Source: Oncomelania hupensis (lineage: Eukaryota > Mollusca > Gastropoda > Littorinimorpha > Pomatiopsidae). From it: a DNA stretch of 64,000 nt. This document shows, one piece after another, positions 50,401 through 60,812 of this stretch. Location of the stretch: the NCBI GenBank assembly GCA_036898135.1, contig CM072515.1, positions 49,022,534-49,086,533 on the forward strand. The letters are read 5' to 3'. The first letter of the stretch is position 1; each line of letters starts with the position of its first letter. The notes beneath the pieces are model-generated. The model was not told the DNA's origin. It did no database searches and was given only the letters and a program-made list of their open reading frames with translations. The position numbers were made by a program, and so were the translations under genes.

Positions 50401-53400
50401 CGACATCTGTCACAGCTGAGTTGAAGGTGGTGGTCATGGTGTTGACATCTACTTCACCAGCCCCCAAAATGAGCAGTGGTGCAAATTTCCCTCCAATTGT
50501 GGCCTGAAATAGTTCTGCCACCTCCGGGTCTTGCAGTTTGTCCAGGTCGAACTTCAGTCTAGTGCACTTTGCTGTATTTACTCTCTTCAAGTGGAGCCGG
50601 AAAGACATCATCACGAGATCGTGGTCACTTCCGATGTCTGCTCCTGGAAAAGTACGTGTCCTGCCAATGTTGATGCTTGATCTGAAGCGTTTCTTGACCA
50701 TGATGTAGTCTATTTGGTTGTGATGCTCCCCGCCAGGACTGTGCCATGTCCATCGTCGGGAGTTTTTGTGGAGACCAAGCGTGTTTGCCAGTACCAGATT
50801 GTTGTATCTGGCAAACTCCAAGAGTCTCAGACCCCTGTCATTTGTCTCGTTGTTGCAGTGGGGTCCACATGTGTCTCCCCAGTTGTGGTGCGCATCTTGG
50901 CCAACCTTGGCATTCCAGTCGCCTTGCACTATGACTATGTCCTTCTTCGGCACTTGGTCAAGGACCGCCTGTAGATTTTCATAAAAATCCTCCACTTCGC
51001 TGTCGTCATAGTCTGATGTTGGGGCGTAGGCCTGGATGATGGTGATGTTGAAAGGGGCTGCTCTCAGGCGGATGGTAATGAGTCTACTGGAGACTGGGCG
51101 GCAACCCATGACAGTGGCTAGAATGTTCTTGTGGACCAAGAATCCAACGCCGTGTTCGTGCCTGTCATCCCTACCGCTGAAATAGAGCTTGTGGCCTTTG
51201 TCGGTCGTTGTTTCACCTAGGCCTTTCCAGCGCAGTTCGCTGATACCTAGAACATTCCATCGATAGTGGTCCAACTCGTGGGCCAGTTCTTCTAATTTTC
51301 CTTCCGCAGTTAGGGTCCTGACATTCCAGGTTCCTATGACGATGTTGTTTCTCGTGCGGATCTTGCTAAATTGTCCATCAGTAGCATACTTAACACCTCC
51401 GTCCTGGTGGCCAACGGAAGGCGCGGTCCTTGTGCCGTGTGACGACCCGGGCGACGACCGATCCGGTATGGAATTAGTGGGTTGTGTCATCATGTAGTGT
51501 GTCTTGGGCAAAAAAGACCTGGCGGTGCCCAATCCTCTCCAGGCTGTTGGCCACAGCCGAAATCCACGAATACAGTGTGGCTCGCCTTGGCCCTGAGCAC
51601 ACGGTCGTTGAACCTGTAGTAACGTGAGGTTCCTCCGCCCTGGCCGGTGACTTCTGTGTAGAAGACTTTCGCCCAGTGATGCCGTGCTAACATCACCCCT
51701 GTTAGTCGCCTCTTACGACACGCCGGGAAACGTTGGGTCTATTCTATTTAATGCCCGAACCCACAGAGTTTCATATATTTATAAACGATGCTCCTTTCCA
51801 ATACAGTTATGAAAGTATAAGCCCACTTTAACTTGGCTGCAACTACGAACAAGACAAGCATAAGCTAAACAATTAATAAAACCCAATAATAGCTCAGGCT
51901 ACGTCAGCCAAATCCTCCCACAAAATGCTCACGACGAAAAGTATAATGCAACAACTATCATCAAAAACTGAAAAACGTGTAACAACAAATGTAAGAAAAA
52001 CATGGCGAATGTATCGTACCTTATGATCCAAGCGGATAACAAAAGAATGTAAAACGAGGTTCTTCCACCAAAGACAAGGCACTTGATCCATGAACATTAA
52101 AAACAGACCGGTTCAACTTTTCTTTTACAAAATTACTTTTCGTTCACAAAGTCACAAAACGACTCGATCTTCCTTTCTCTAGCCTACAGACCAATACTAA
52201 CCAGAAATGTGAACAGCGAGCCAGTTATATAGGCTTAGTGATTAAAACAGTGAACATTATTTACGAAATAGCCGAAACTGAAGCGTGCATGACGTAGTAC
52301 CAAAAACTACCCCTAATAATATTAATCTTCTAAGACTACTAAAAATCAATCAAGAGTAAATACATTACAACATAACCTTTTCCAACAATCGGCAAAGAAT
52401 AAGAAGGAGAAAACTACATAACAAACTGACATTGAGACACACACAAGGGGGACGAAATAAACACATCCAAACAAGTAAGTCAAGTCAGAGTCAAAGTCAA
52501 ATGAGGGCAAGGGTCAATGAAAGAAGATGATCGTCAAGTCAGTTACATACGTTGTAAAACGTAAACAAAATACACAACAAACAAGAATACACATATCATT
52601 AACCACAGGACGGGGAAACAAAACATGGATCCACAGAAACATAGGACAGAACAGTTTCTCCAAAATACTCTTTTGCATTTTACATGAACATAGTCAAACA
52701 ACATGCCTGGATGGCATGTACACAGTGTAAGTGCAAGAAGTAAGATAAGAAAGCTTGTTACTTGGCAGATGAGATGTCATTTGCCATTTGGTAGATGACT
52801 CTGCACCTGTGCGTGTTATTGTACTGTTCATTGTTGTATTTATTAGCTTTCAAACTCAAAGCATGTGTGGGTATAATATTTAGTATACTTGGAACTGTGT
52901 TGACAGTTGACTCGCCAATTTGCTTTATAAAATTTTATGCATTCTGAGATTCTGTCACTTGTCTTTGCTGCTTCTAGTTTCATTGTTATTTTATTATTTA
53001 CTTTCAATTCAGGCAATGCCTCGGGGGTTTTCTCTGGGTACTCCGGTTTGCTCCCCCAGCAAAATTTTAAAAACACAACTAATATTAGGTAGGTTGGGTC
53101 TGGGCACGCCACAGGCTGCGACTACGCCTTTCCCAATGGAGGTGGCCCAGATTTTCCCGATAAAAAGGGACTATAAAGCGTTCTCCCCCCCCCCCCCCCC
53201 CAAAAAAAAAAAAAAAAAACTTCATTACAATATCAGATTTAGGATTATTTTCATATTGTTTTCTGCTGTGACAGAGCTCGCTCACTAACCTTAGAGAAGG
53301 TGCGGCAACGTCTTCACCAAGAAGTGGAGCTTCGCCATTCGGAAGAAAAGAACCTGGAGGAGTATAGGCAGGAGATGGAGTTGCTGCTTCAGGAGAAAAT

Positions 53401-56400
53401 GGCACATGTGGAGGAACTGAGACTTATACACGCTGACATCAATCAGGTTAACATAATTTTTAAAAAAAAATCTTTTTTAAAATGAAAGCAATGAAAATGG
53501 TAATGTTTGAGCCATGAAGTTTACACAAGTCCGAACTCAGCAGAACTGAGTGCGATTTATAAAATAAAAATTCATTTTGAGGATGAAAGAGACTTTTTAA
53601 CCTCACTTCACCGATTTCTTAGCCTCTAATGTGGCGTATGGGTGTCAGGGATAATCTAACCTCCTTTTCCATCCGTTGAGTTCCTTTGCAGCTCGCTGGG
53701 AATCAGTAAAAGACTGGCCTGCCTGTTCTATGATCATCATAGAACAGGCAGGCCAGTCGTTTACTGATTGGAAAGAAAATGGAAGACAAAAGAAGCAGGC
53801 AAGACAACATCATTATGATGTTGTCTTGCCTGCTTCTTTTGTCTTCCATTTTCTTGTCTTCATTTTGAGCTTTATTATAACAGTTTGTTGTTTTTTTCTG
53901 CTTTTTCTTCTTTTTTTTCAACAGATGGAGTTGACCATCAAGCAGGCGGAGGAGGAACGAGCTCGGGCAACAGAGAGTGCCAAGAAGCTTTATGAGGAGT
54001 ACCGTCCACTGAAGGAAGAGGTGGACCACATGCGGCAGAAGATTGGTCTCCACCCACTCACTGAGCTGCAGGAGGAAGATGAGCGCTTCAGGCCAGAGTA
54101 AGCGACATAATGAATTAAAGGTTTTCTGGTTAATTTTACATGCAAGGGTACCAGGACATTACATTATCCCCAACCAACAGTGCTGATAGCCAGAAATTTG
54201 AACTCACTTGTTAGGAGAGTTTTGTACACACCCACAGCATTTTTCGCTAGTCTATAAACAAGTGTCACGAAAAGTTACACAATCATGTTTTACATCTTTT
54301 TGTGACCAGGTTTGTAGAGAAACGGCAAGTGGAGTGGCCGACGGAGGCTCCGCCGATTCCCATTCCCCAGACCTTGGTGGAAGCAGCCAATGTTGCAGAA
54401 CAGGTGCACCAGCTTGCTAGACCCAAACCAGAACAACGCCAGGGATTTCCCAGGCAGCAGCCTCCACCCATGAAGGTTGGAAACAACTTCACTTTATTTT
54501 GATAGCAGAAAACTATTAAAAATTCTGTCAAGCAGAAAACTGCTACAGTGGAACCTCCAGTATAAGACCGTCCAAAATCTGATTTAAAAACGGTCTTATA
54601 ATAGAGGTGGTCTTATCCCGGGAAATAGGGGTGGGCGGAGGGGAGGGATCGGGGTTGGATGGATATGTAGTCATAATTTTCACATTCACCAGCATGTATT
54701 CTCTAACAAAGAAAAGTGTAAAATATGTTTCATTTTTAGCTTTGTCTCTTTTATTCACAACTTCAAATGTTTAACAACACTTTTAGCTTTCACACTGCTG
54801 TGAAATTTTCCATGGAGTTGACATTAATTCACAACTTGAAATGTTTAACAAACACAGAAAACCATATTTAGAGTGCAAGGATTAGAAATGACGTGATTAA
54901 TAGAAAACGGTCGTGTCTTCAGACATTTCGAACAGGGAAAAACTTTGAAATTGAAGACTGTTTTCGATTAATCAGGTCCTTTCTAATCCTTGCACCCTGA
55001 ATGGCAGACTGGATGGCCATCATTTTGTCTACTCCAGGGGTGTTGTTGACAAGCAAGTACTTAGTCAAACAACTCTCCCCCTTTTTATTCTCTCTGCCAA
55101 ACTCAAAACTTTCCTCTTGTGCGACGCCATTTTGACAAGCCAGTGTAGGTGAGTAGTGTCCCTTACTTGCGAACCGGAAATAGCAGACAACAGCAGGCGT
55201 ACACTAACATGAGAGAAAAAATGAAAGGTACAGTCAATAAATTACCTGATATCTCTTTTAAATTGCCTAAGACGGTCGCAGTGATGTTGCTAGAAATTTT
55301 CAGCATAGGCCATTTGGCCGATTCAGTCACAAACCTTTAGGACATTTTGAAAATCTTTCGGCCATCATTTTGAAAATATTTCGGCCATCATTTTGACTTC
55401 TTTCCAACACCAAACGGGAGGCCACTGATAAGTTTCGGTTTCTTTTTCGGCAGCATTTCGAAAACGAAAAGTTTTATTGCCGGAAGCACGTCTTTAGCAA
55501 CAAGGGACATTACTCTAATTCTCTCTGCTGATGCATGTGTCGTCTGCTTGGCTTCTGATACTTGATGTTCGACAATAACTCGTAACACCTTTATTTATCC
55601 GATAGGAAATTAATATGGCCAGAAGCAATAACAACGAAACAGACATGAGACAAGCAAACAAACATGGACAAGGGGTGGCCGATTGAGGCGTAAAACCTTA
55701 GGACAGCGTGCTGATCAGAACATGACTCTTTAGGACATTTTGGAATTTTATCGGTGAATGGCCGATTTGCCGGCGAAAACGACATCACTGCGGTCGTATA
55801 AAAGACCTAAGACACAGTCGATGGTCGCATAAACAAGGTTGTTGCATACCAGAGGTCATTTATTATTGGAAGTGAATCTGTCAGAAGTTTTCAGGTCATA
55901 TAACCGAGGGAGTCGTATACAAGAGACGGATACCGGAGGTTCAACTGTACTTACTTGTAGCTTTTGGTGTTCATAATAGTGACAATAATAATAATTAGAA
56001 TGTTTATATAGTGCTTTTCTAACAACAATTATTCAAAGCACATTCCTCTGACCATCTTCTTCATCAAAATGAATGATTTAACAGGAGAGATTCATTGTTT
56101 ATGATCGTGAAACAACTCTCTTCTCTATAAAGTTACTTTTATTTTGCTTTATTAACAAATCTTTATATAATCACAGTTTCACAATTTGTCAGTTTATTAA
56201 CCATTTTAAGACAGCTGGCAAATGATCTCATCAAGCTCTAACCATGCTTAAAAGTCAGCCAGGGAAATAACTTGTCTTGAGCTGGTCAGCTGAGATACTG
56301 GTATGGAAGGCAGCAAGGGAAATTAACCATTGCTCACATCCTGTCAGTCTTTCCCACCTTTATTTTGAAACAAAGTTTCATAAATAGCTGAGAAACAGCA

Positions 56401-56775
56401 AAACGATTTTGATGTGCTTTTAACTGTTACAAAGGACAGCCACATTGACAATGAGAAAATTTATAGTCAAAGAATCTTGCGACAGTTGACAATCATTATT
56501 GTTATGAAGAAGAAAACAATGCTCATTTAGTACTTGATTTGCACACATTTTCCAATGATTGACAATCTCAGGCAACGTGATATATTTACATCCACTTTTG
56601 CACCAGCACTGACTAGGTTTGTAATCTTTTTTTTTTATTTTGCACATTCCTCACGTTGCAGGCGTGCCTCTCCTGTCACCAGCAGATCCATCGAAATGCT
56701 CCAATCTGCCCACTGTGCAAAGCCAAGAGTAGATCCAGAAATCCCAAGAAGCCAAAACGTAAAAATGATGACTAA
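47461..56775 (+). CDS. ZC4H2: Zinc finger C4H2 domain-containing protein, complete
   Basis: ZC4H2 is a conserved nuclear zinc-finger protein linked in vertebrates to neuronal development and RNF220 activity. Exons: 47461-47519, 53275-53446, 53925-54097, 54310-54475, 56662-56775. All junctions are GT-AG and in phase, giving 227 codons plus stop (human 224 residues). The start MADDRDLE resembles human MADEQEIM. A coiled-coil region contains [20 protein letters not shown], nearly identical to the human protein. The last exon encodes the C4H2 finger [19 protein letters not shown] and a basic tail with the KPKRK motif. Exon 1 is only 59 coding bases and is followed by a 5.75-kb intron that hosts an intact antisense retrotransposon. 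The gene is divergent from MSH2. A polyadenylation signal lies about 620 bases past the stop. Confidence 0.98.
48421..51760 (-). mobile_element. Full-length RTE-like non-LTR retrotransposon
   Basis: The element lies antisense in ZC4H2 intron 1. Its 3' end is just past the ORF stop with an ACAGGATAGGAGG tail (48421-48437). The 5' end is placed near 51745-51770 because of a conserved-looking leader containing CGTAAGAGGCGACTAAC; the exact edge is uncertain. Three truncated relatives lie in MSH2 introns. Confidence 0.9.
48425..51532 (-). CDS. Endonuclease-reverse transcriptase of RTE-like element, intact
   Basis: A single 1,035-codon frame. An apurinic-type endonuclease domain (about residues 60-320) shows [42 protein letters not shown] and GSDHDLV. 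The reverse transcriptase (about 510-800) shows [45 protein letters not shown] and the catalytic [11 protein letters not shown]. The C-terminus has the RWYGHV and [11 protein letters not shown] motifs common to this group. It copies its RNA into DNA at nicked target sites. All catalytic motifs are present and there are no stops, so it may be young or active. Its proteins are often annotated as craniofacial development protein 2-like. RTE versus a related clade cannot be settled by eye. Confidence 0.95.
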   Translation of the reverse strand: MGTARSFLPKTHYMMTQPTNSIPDRSSPGSSHGTRTAPSVGHQDGGVKYATDGQFSKIRTRNNIVIGTWNVRTLTAEGKLEELAHELDHYRWNVLGISELRWKGLGETTTDKGHKLYFSGRDDRHEHGVGFLVHKNILATVMGCRPVSSRLITIRLRAAPFNITIIQAYAPTSDYDDSEVEDFYENLQAVLDQVPKKDIVIVQGDWNAKVGQDAHHNWGDTCGPHCNNETNDRGLRLLEFARYNNLVLANTLGLHKNSRRWTWHSPGGEHHNQIDYIMVKKRFRSSINIGRTRTFPGADIGSDHDLVMMSFRLHLKRVNTAKCTRLKFDLDKLQDPEVAELFQATIGGKFAPLLILGAGEVDVNTMTTTFNSAVTDVATEILGKHRPKKKLWITPELLDLCDKRREMKKKKNTSQGADVYRKINNDIRKGMLTAKENWIEDQCQEIENSLNKNNSKKAYQTVKRLTSVKQPKVSTIQSKSGICLTEEQEVLDRWTEYCTDLYNHTPNGDPSVLACPENREEEEILPILREEVEAAVQALKKGKSAGVDNIPAELLQAGGEAMIDALTIICNKIWQSGEWPIPWTQSLVITLPKKGNLQECENYRTISLISHPSKVLLKIILNRLKPQAEQIIAEEQAGFRAGRSTTEQIFNLRIICEKYLQHQQHLYHVFIDFKKAFDRVWHAALWATMKVYNISPKIIEVIKSLYDKATSAVLHNRAIGNWFRTTIGVRQGCLLSPTLFNIFLERIMSDALADHEGTVSIGGRAISNLRFADDIDGLAGEEQELEQLVQRLDTTSKAYGMEISAEKTKMMTNNTNGINTDIKVQGQSLDTVHSFKYLGAIVSDNGSRQEVLSRIAQTTAALTRLKPIWKDRTISLHSKVRLLRSLVISIFLYACEAWTLTADLQRRIQSMEMRCYRRLLGISYTQHITNDEVRQTITQAIGQHDDLLTVVKKRKLRWYGHVTRSSGLAKTILQGTVQGGRRRGRPKKRWEDNIREWTGLTLSEAIRAAEDRERWSMLVKRSSVVPLRPSGYGTG
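53045..53219 (+). repeat. SINE-like body, copy 3, with C/A homopolymer tail
   Basis: It matches the body at 55-170 from ACAACTAATATTAGG through AAAAGGGACTATAAAGCG. A run of about 17 C (53185-53201) and then 18 A (53202-53219) follows. It sits directly upstream of ZC4H2 exon 2 (53275), within the intron's acceptor neighbourhood. Confidence 0.75.
53701..53769. repeat. Near-perfect palindrome, 34-bp arms, 1-base centre
   Basis: The arms 53701-53734 and 53736-53769 are reverse complements with a single mismatch, around one central C at 53735. It lies in ZC4H2 intron 2, three bases before a second palindrome. Confidence 0.98.
53773..53855. repeat. Perfect palindrome, 41-bp arms, 1-base centre
   Basis: The arms 53773-53813 and 53815-53855 are exact reverse complements around one central T at 53814. 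It lies 69 bases upstream of ZC4H2 exon 3. It would form a strong hairpin in the pre-mRNA. Confidence 0.98.
54546..55947. mobile_element. Tigger/pogo-like Tc1-mariner element, 1,402 bp
   Basis: The ends CAGTGGAACCTCCAGTAT and, inverted, CAGTTGAACCTCCGGTAT are flanked by TA on both sides (54544-54545 and 55948-55949). CAGT-GAACCTC termini with a TA duplication are typical of pogo/Tigger elements. No transposase frame survives, and a second element is nested inside. It lies in ZC4H2 intron 4. Confidence 0.82.
55279..55790. mobile_element. hAT-like element nested in the Tigger-like element, 512 bp
   Basis: The inverted ends are CAGTGATGT. A direct repeat CGGTCG flanks them (55273-55278 and 55791-55796). 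No transposase is recognisable. Removing it rejoins the host element's GGTCGTATAAAAGACC-type sequence. Confidence 0.78.
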
Positions 56776-57398
56776 ACATCCACAAAACTTATTCAGGTCT
56801 TTGTTATTGCTGATAGATTAGATCTGACTGTTGTAATAGAATTAACATAACTATCCCAAATCTGTATATTGCATTCTTATAGAATTACATGGAGGAACGT
56901 GGGTTGCATAGATTATGAATCAAATATTTTTTTATTAATGATTTACTTGAATTCTGTTATGTGTTCTTGATTGCCAATAATCAGAAATCTGCAGAAAGAA
57001 TTTGTTTGCATTGCTACTTCATGTTAATTATGCATCAGTTTTCAACATTTCTCTTGATTTCTGCAATCATTGGACATGCAACGGTTCCTTTATTTGGAGT
57101 CATTGCATGAAAAGAAGAACAAAATTAGCATTTTTATTAAATATTTTGTTGTTAAATGATTTATTTGCAGAGTATTTGAATGGTTGCTTTGGAGAGAGTA
57201 ATCAGTACTAACGGATTAATTCTTATTCTGCACATTTTTTTCGGGTTTAGTTACTTTTGTCACTCATTGTCATACAATAAGTAAATTGTTGTCATATAGA
57301 CAAATTAAATTTGATTGGCTGATTTTACAATATGTATGTATGTTGTTTGATATCTTAGAAATTGTGTAGTATAGATTTTATTTGTTCCTGTTTCTCAA

Positions 57399-57404
57399 AA
57401 TAAA
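57399..57404 (+). promoter_or_regulatory. Candidate ZC4H2 polyadenylation signal
   Basis: AATAAA lies about 620 bases past the ZC4H2 stop in AT-rich DNA, followed by a T-rich stretch. Other weaker candidates cannot be excluded. Confidence 0.5.
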
Positions 57405-60400
57405 AAAGTATTGTTTATTCTATTAAAATTAGTAAGGCTTTTATCTGTTTTACACTTGTGGGAACATGCCAAAAGACAAATTGCCCTCAGTCCTATTTGT
57501 AGTTATTTTTCATCACACTGTTCATTCCCTATCATTTTAACACTGCCTTGGTGAAAGTCAGTATATGAATTAATACATGTACTGATCATGGCTGTCAACC
57601 CTAGAAGAACGTTAGCCTGTAGCTCCAGTTTTTAATTTTCCGTCCACATTCTGTTCTTTGATGCAGGCAGCAAACTTCTCACATATTGAAGAATATGCTA
57701 CAATATATGTTAAGTAGTGATGTATGTGATGTGTGTGTGTGTTTTATTACAGAGGGGAATTGTGGGCATGTTCATGTTAGTGATGGAATGGTGGAACAAT
57801 AAGCAAGTTTTAACTGAATATGTGAATTCTGAGTTGTCGGCAGTGCATCTTTTGCAAATATTTTAGCATTTTTGTGGGTTGCTGTGCAGCTCTTCAAAAT
57901 AATTTAGTGTGTTTCAGTCTGTGTGAGTGCGTGTATGTATTTGTGTGCGCATACATGAGAAGTTAGTGAAAAATTTCAATTGTGAGTGCTAGAAACCGTC
58001 TCAAAACTTTTTTCAAGACTCGAACTCTGAAGAAAAAAAAATGAAAATAGTGCATTTATTTACATTTGCAATGTTATTCTATTGGTGGCAATGACAAATT
58101 ACAATTTGTGGGGTGCTATTGCGACTTGAAAGTTGATTTATTAGAAGAAATCATGTTATGTTTTCTAGTGTTTCTTTGCTGAAAGGTACAATCTGTTTTG
58201 CTAGTATACAATTACTGTCATATAAGAATCATTTTCATCAGTGATACAAAGTACATTCCATGACAAGTGAATAAATGTGAGCTGTAAGAAAGAGAGATGG
58301 TGCACACAAGATTTGGAATGAAAGTAAGATATTTTCTTTTTGCTATTTTTTTTTTACATTTTGGAAATGCATTTTTAACTCCAGGTACCTTTAGGACTGA
58401 AAAATAATGTCTTGCGTTGTTCTGATTTTGAAGCATACGATATTTGGAGTGTACAAACTTAGAAGTTTCTTTTCTTATAGTCTTAATACTTTGATGTATT
58501 AAAAAAACATCATAGCATACCAAGTACTGCTGACATCTTGCCATAATTAATGATTTGATTATATCAGTAATAATTTTAAAATAATTATGTGTGCTAATAT
58601 GTGAGTCTTTTTAGGTTGCAATACGTTTTGAAGGTGCAAAATTTTTGTTCAGCAATTTTTGTTGTGTGTTGATGATTTGTATTCAGTAAAATGTGTAATA
58701 ACAGGAAAAAATGAAATTTTGGGTTTTCTTTGAAATAATCCATGACTTTTTGTTGATTAAAAGTCTGTCTGTGCATTACAATTATTGGGGAAAACAAAAG
58801 TAATATCGCCAAAATCTCAAACTTTGCGAACATCATGCTCTCCTTCACTAGATTTCACACACAAACACATCACCATGCATTTGCTCACACAATTCCGCTA
58901 TTCACAAAATTAATTTTATTTCATTTGTTTTGTAAAATATTTACAAAGTATAATGTGGATGGTTCTAAAACAACACCAGCAGTTTTTACAACAGCGTCTG
59001 TATAAATTCATCACAGTTCGGTGAGCAAGTTCACATTTAACCAAAACGTTTTGTACATTTGTGAAAACCATACAAAACAAGCGCTTTCAATATGACTTCA
59101 CAAAACGAAAATACAGGAAGTGCTTGGTTTGGTTTGGTTACACACAAAAACAAAAAAATGCACAATAATAAAACCCTTCATTAACACAAAAGCAGATTTA
59201 AAATCACTTATCTTTTTATTTGCAAACCATAAATAATGACAGTGCAAGACTAGGTACGCATGAAACCACATGCAAGCCATCTATAAAATGTATATATTAA
59301 AAATGTCAGCATCAACATGTATGAAAAGAGTTGTATTGCAAGCAGGATTCAAAACAGTTTACAAAAGCTTTACACTGAACAGCAAACTTTTAAAAAAAGA
59401 AGAGTAATGTAGGGGGAAAATATAGAGCAATATAACATGGATCAGTCTAGTCTTCATTTCAAAATAATAACAAACTACTGTACATTGAGTACATTGAGCT
59501 GGCCAAAATAATATGGCCTTTGCTGAATTCACTTGCACACAGAACTGTCACAGTTTTCTTGTGCATAATCCATTGCAAAAGTATAAACGATACAATGTAG
59601 CACGATATATTCTCAATCGCTTTCTGTTCTGGAGACAGATCTAAAGTGGTTTCAGAAATGGAAACAGGTAATGCAATGATTTATTTCAGGTTAATACTAT
59701 CAACGACAACAATTTTCATCACTTTTTTTTTAATGTTATGACTGCTAGAGATCACACAAAAGTTGTACCCAAACCTAAAGAATCTGTATTCACACACCCT
59801 TAATCTATTAAAACAAGCTAAATCCACACCTTGACATGAAACTGTAAAAAAAAAAGAAAAAACCCCTACTAATCACACTAACCCTAAACCCTTTATAAAA
59901 TATGTATTCACACAAATAATCCCACACCCTCTAACAAAACTCTATTCAGTGACAAACTATACCTTGTGTTATAAACAAGTCTTTGAAATGATTGTACTAA
60001 AAATACTGCCAAGCCATTTATTCAAAATGTGCATAGATAATTATATACTACTATCATTCGGTACATGCAAACGTGCGCTCATATCTTCATTCACACAATT
60101 TCTTCTATAAAGTGTACAGCACAAATTGGAGAAAACAATTCAAATTAAACACATTCTGTTACTTTCCAATCTTGCTGAAAATTCAATAAACACTTTTTTC
60201 ATAGAGATTGCTTTTGGCGCAGTCATTCGCATTTTTATTTTGCAGCTGTTACCTCAAGATATAATCAAGTTATACAGGCATATTTGTGTAGGTTGCAATG
60301 TGCTCAAAAATAGATTGTCAATCAGTATGGTTCTTAAACATTGATGCATTTGAGTTCATGTGAAAAGAACTTATAAAAAATGTGCATAACAAGTACTTTT

Positions 60401-60812
60401 AAAGAATGTCACGTAATTCAAAACCCCTTTTAATATCTGTCCACCATTTCAACAGATTTCACATAGACTCTTCAAATTTTCAGAAGTAGCGAGTTATCTA
60501 CTCTATTAACTGATTTTCGACATCATCATTTGCTGTAAAATGATACTGCTTCTGTTTTAAATAAGCCTATCTTCAAAGGCACAGATGCCACATGAATGTC
60601 CAATTGTTTTTATAACACCATTTTCTACACAGTATGTTATTTAATTTTTAAAAAAAAAGTAATCATTGTGTGTACTTTAAACATTTTTTGTAACCGCATA
60701 TTGTACAGATTTTATCAAATAATACTTTGCTATCTTGTTTGGTACTATCACTACCAACGGTCCGATAGTAGCTAATATCAGGAGTAAAACTCAAAAATGG
60801 ATTTTCTGCTTT
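57405..60812. other. Gene-free convergent intergenic DNA
   Basis: AT-rich sequence between the converging ZC4H2 and SAXO4-like genes. I see no coding exon and no clear repeat beyond a short (GT)n run near 57730. Parts will be 3' UTR of either gene. Confidence 0.6.

Noticed and set aside
53676..54101. 141-codon plus-strand frame beginning before ZC4H2 exon 3
   Set aside because: Its first half translates the palindromes and the polypyrimidine tract. The real exon starts at 53925 after TTTCAACAG.
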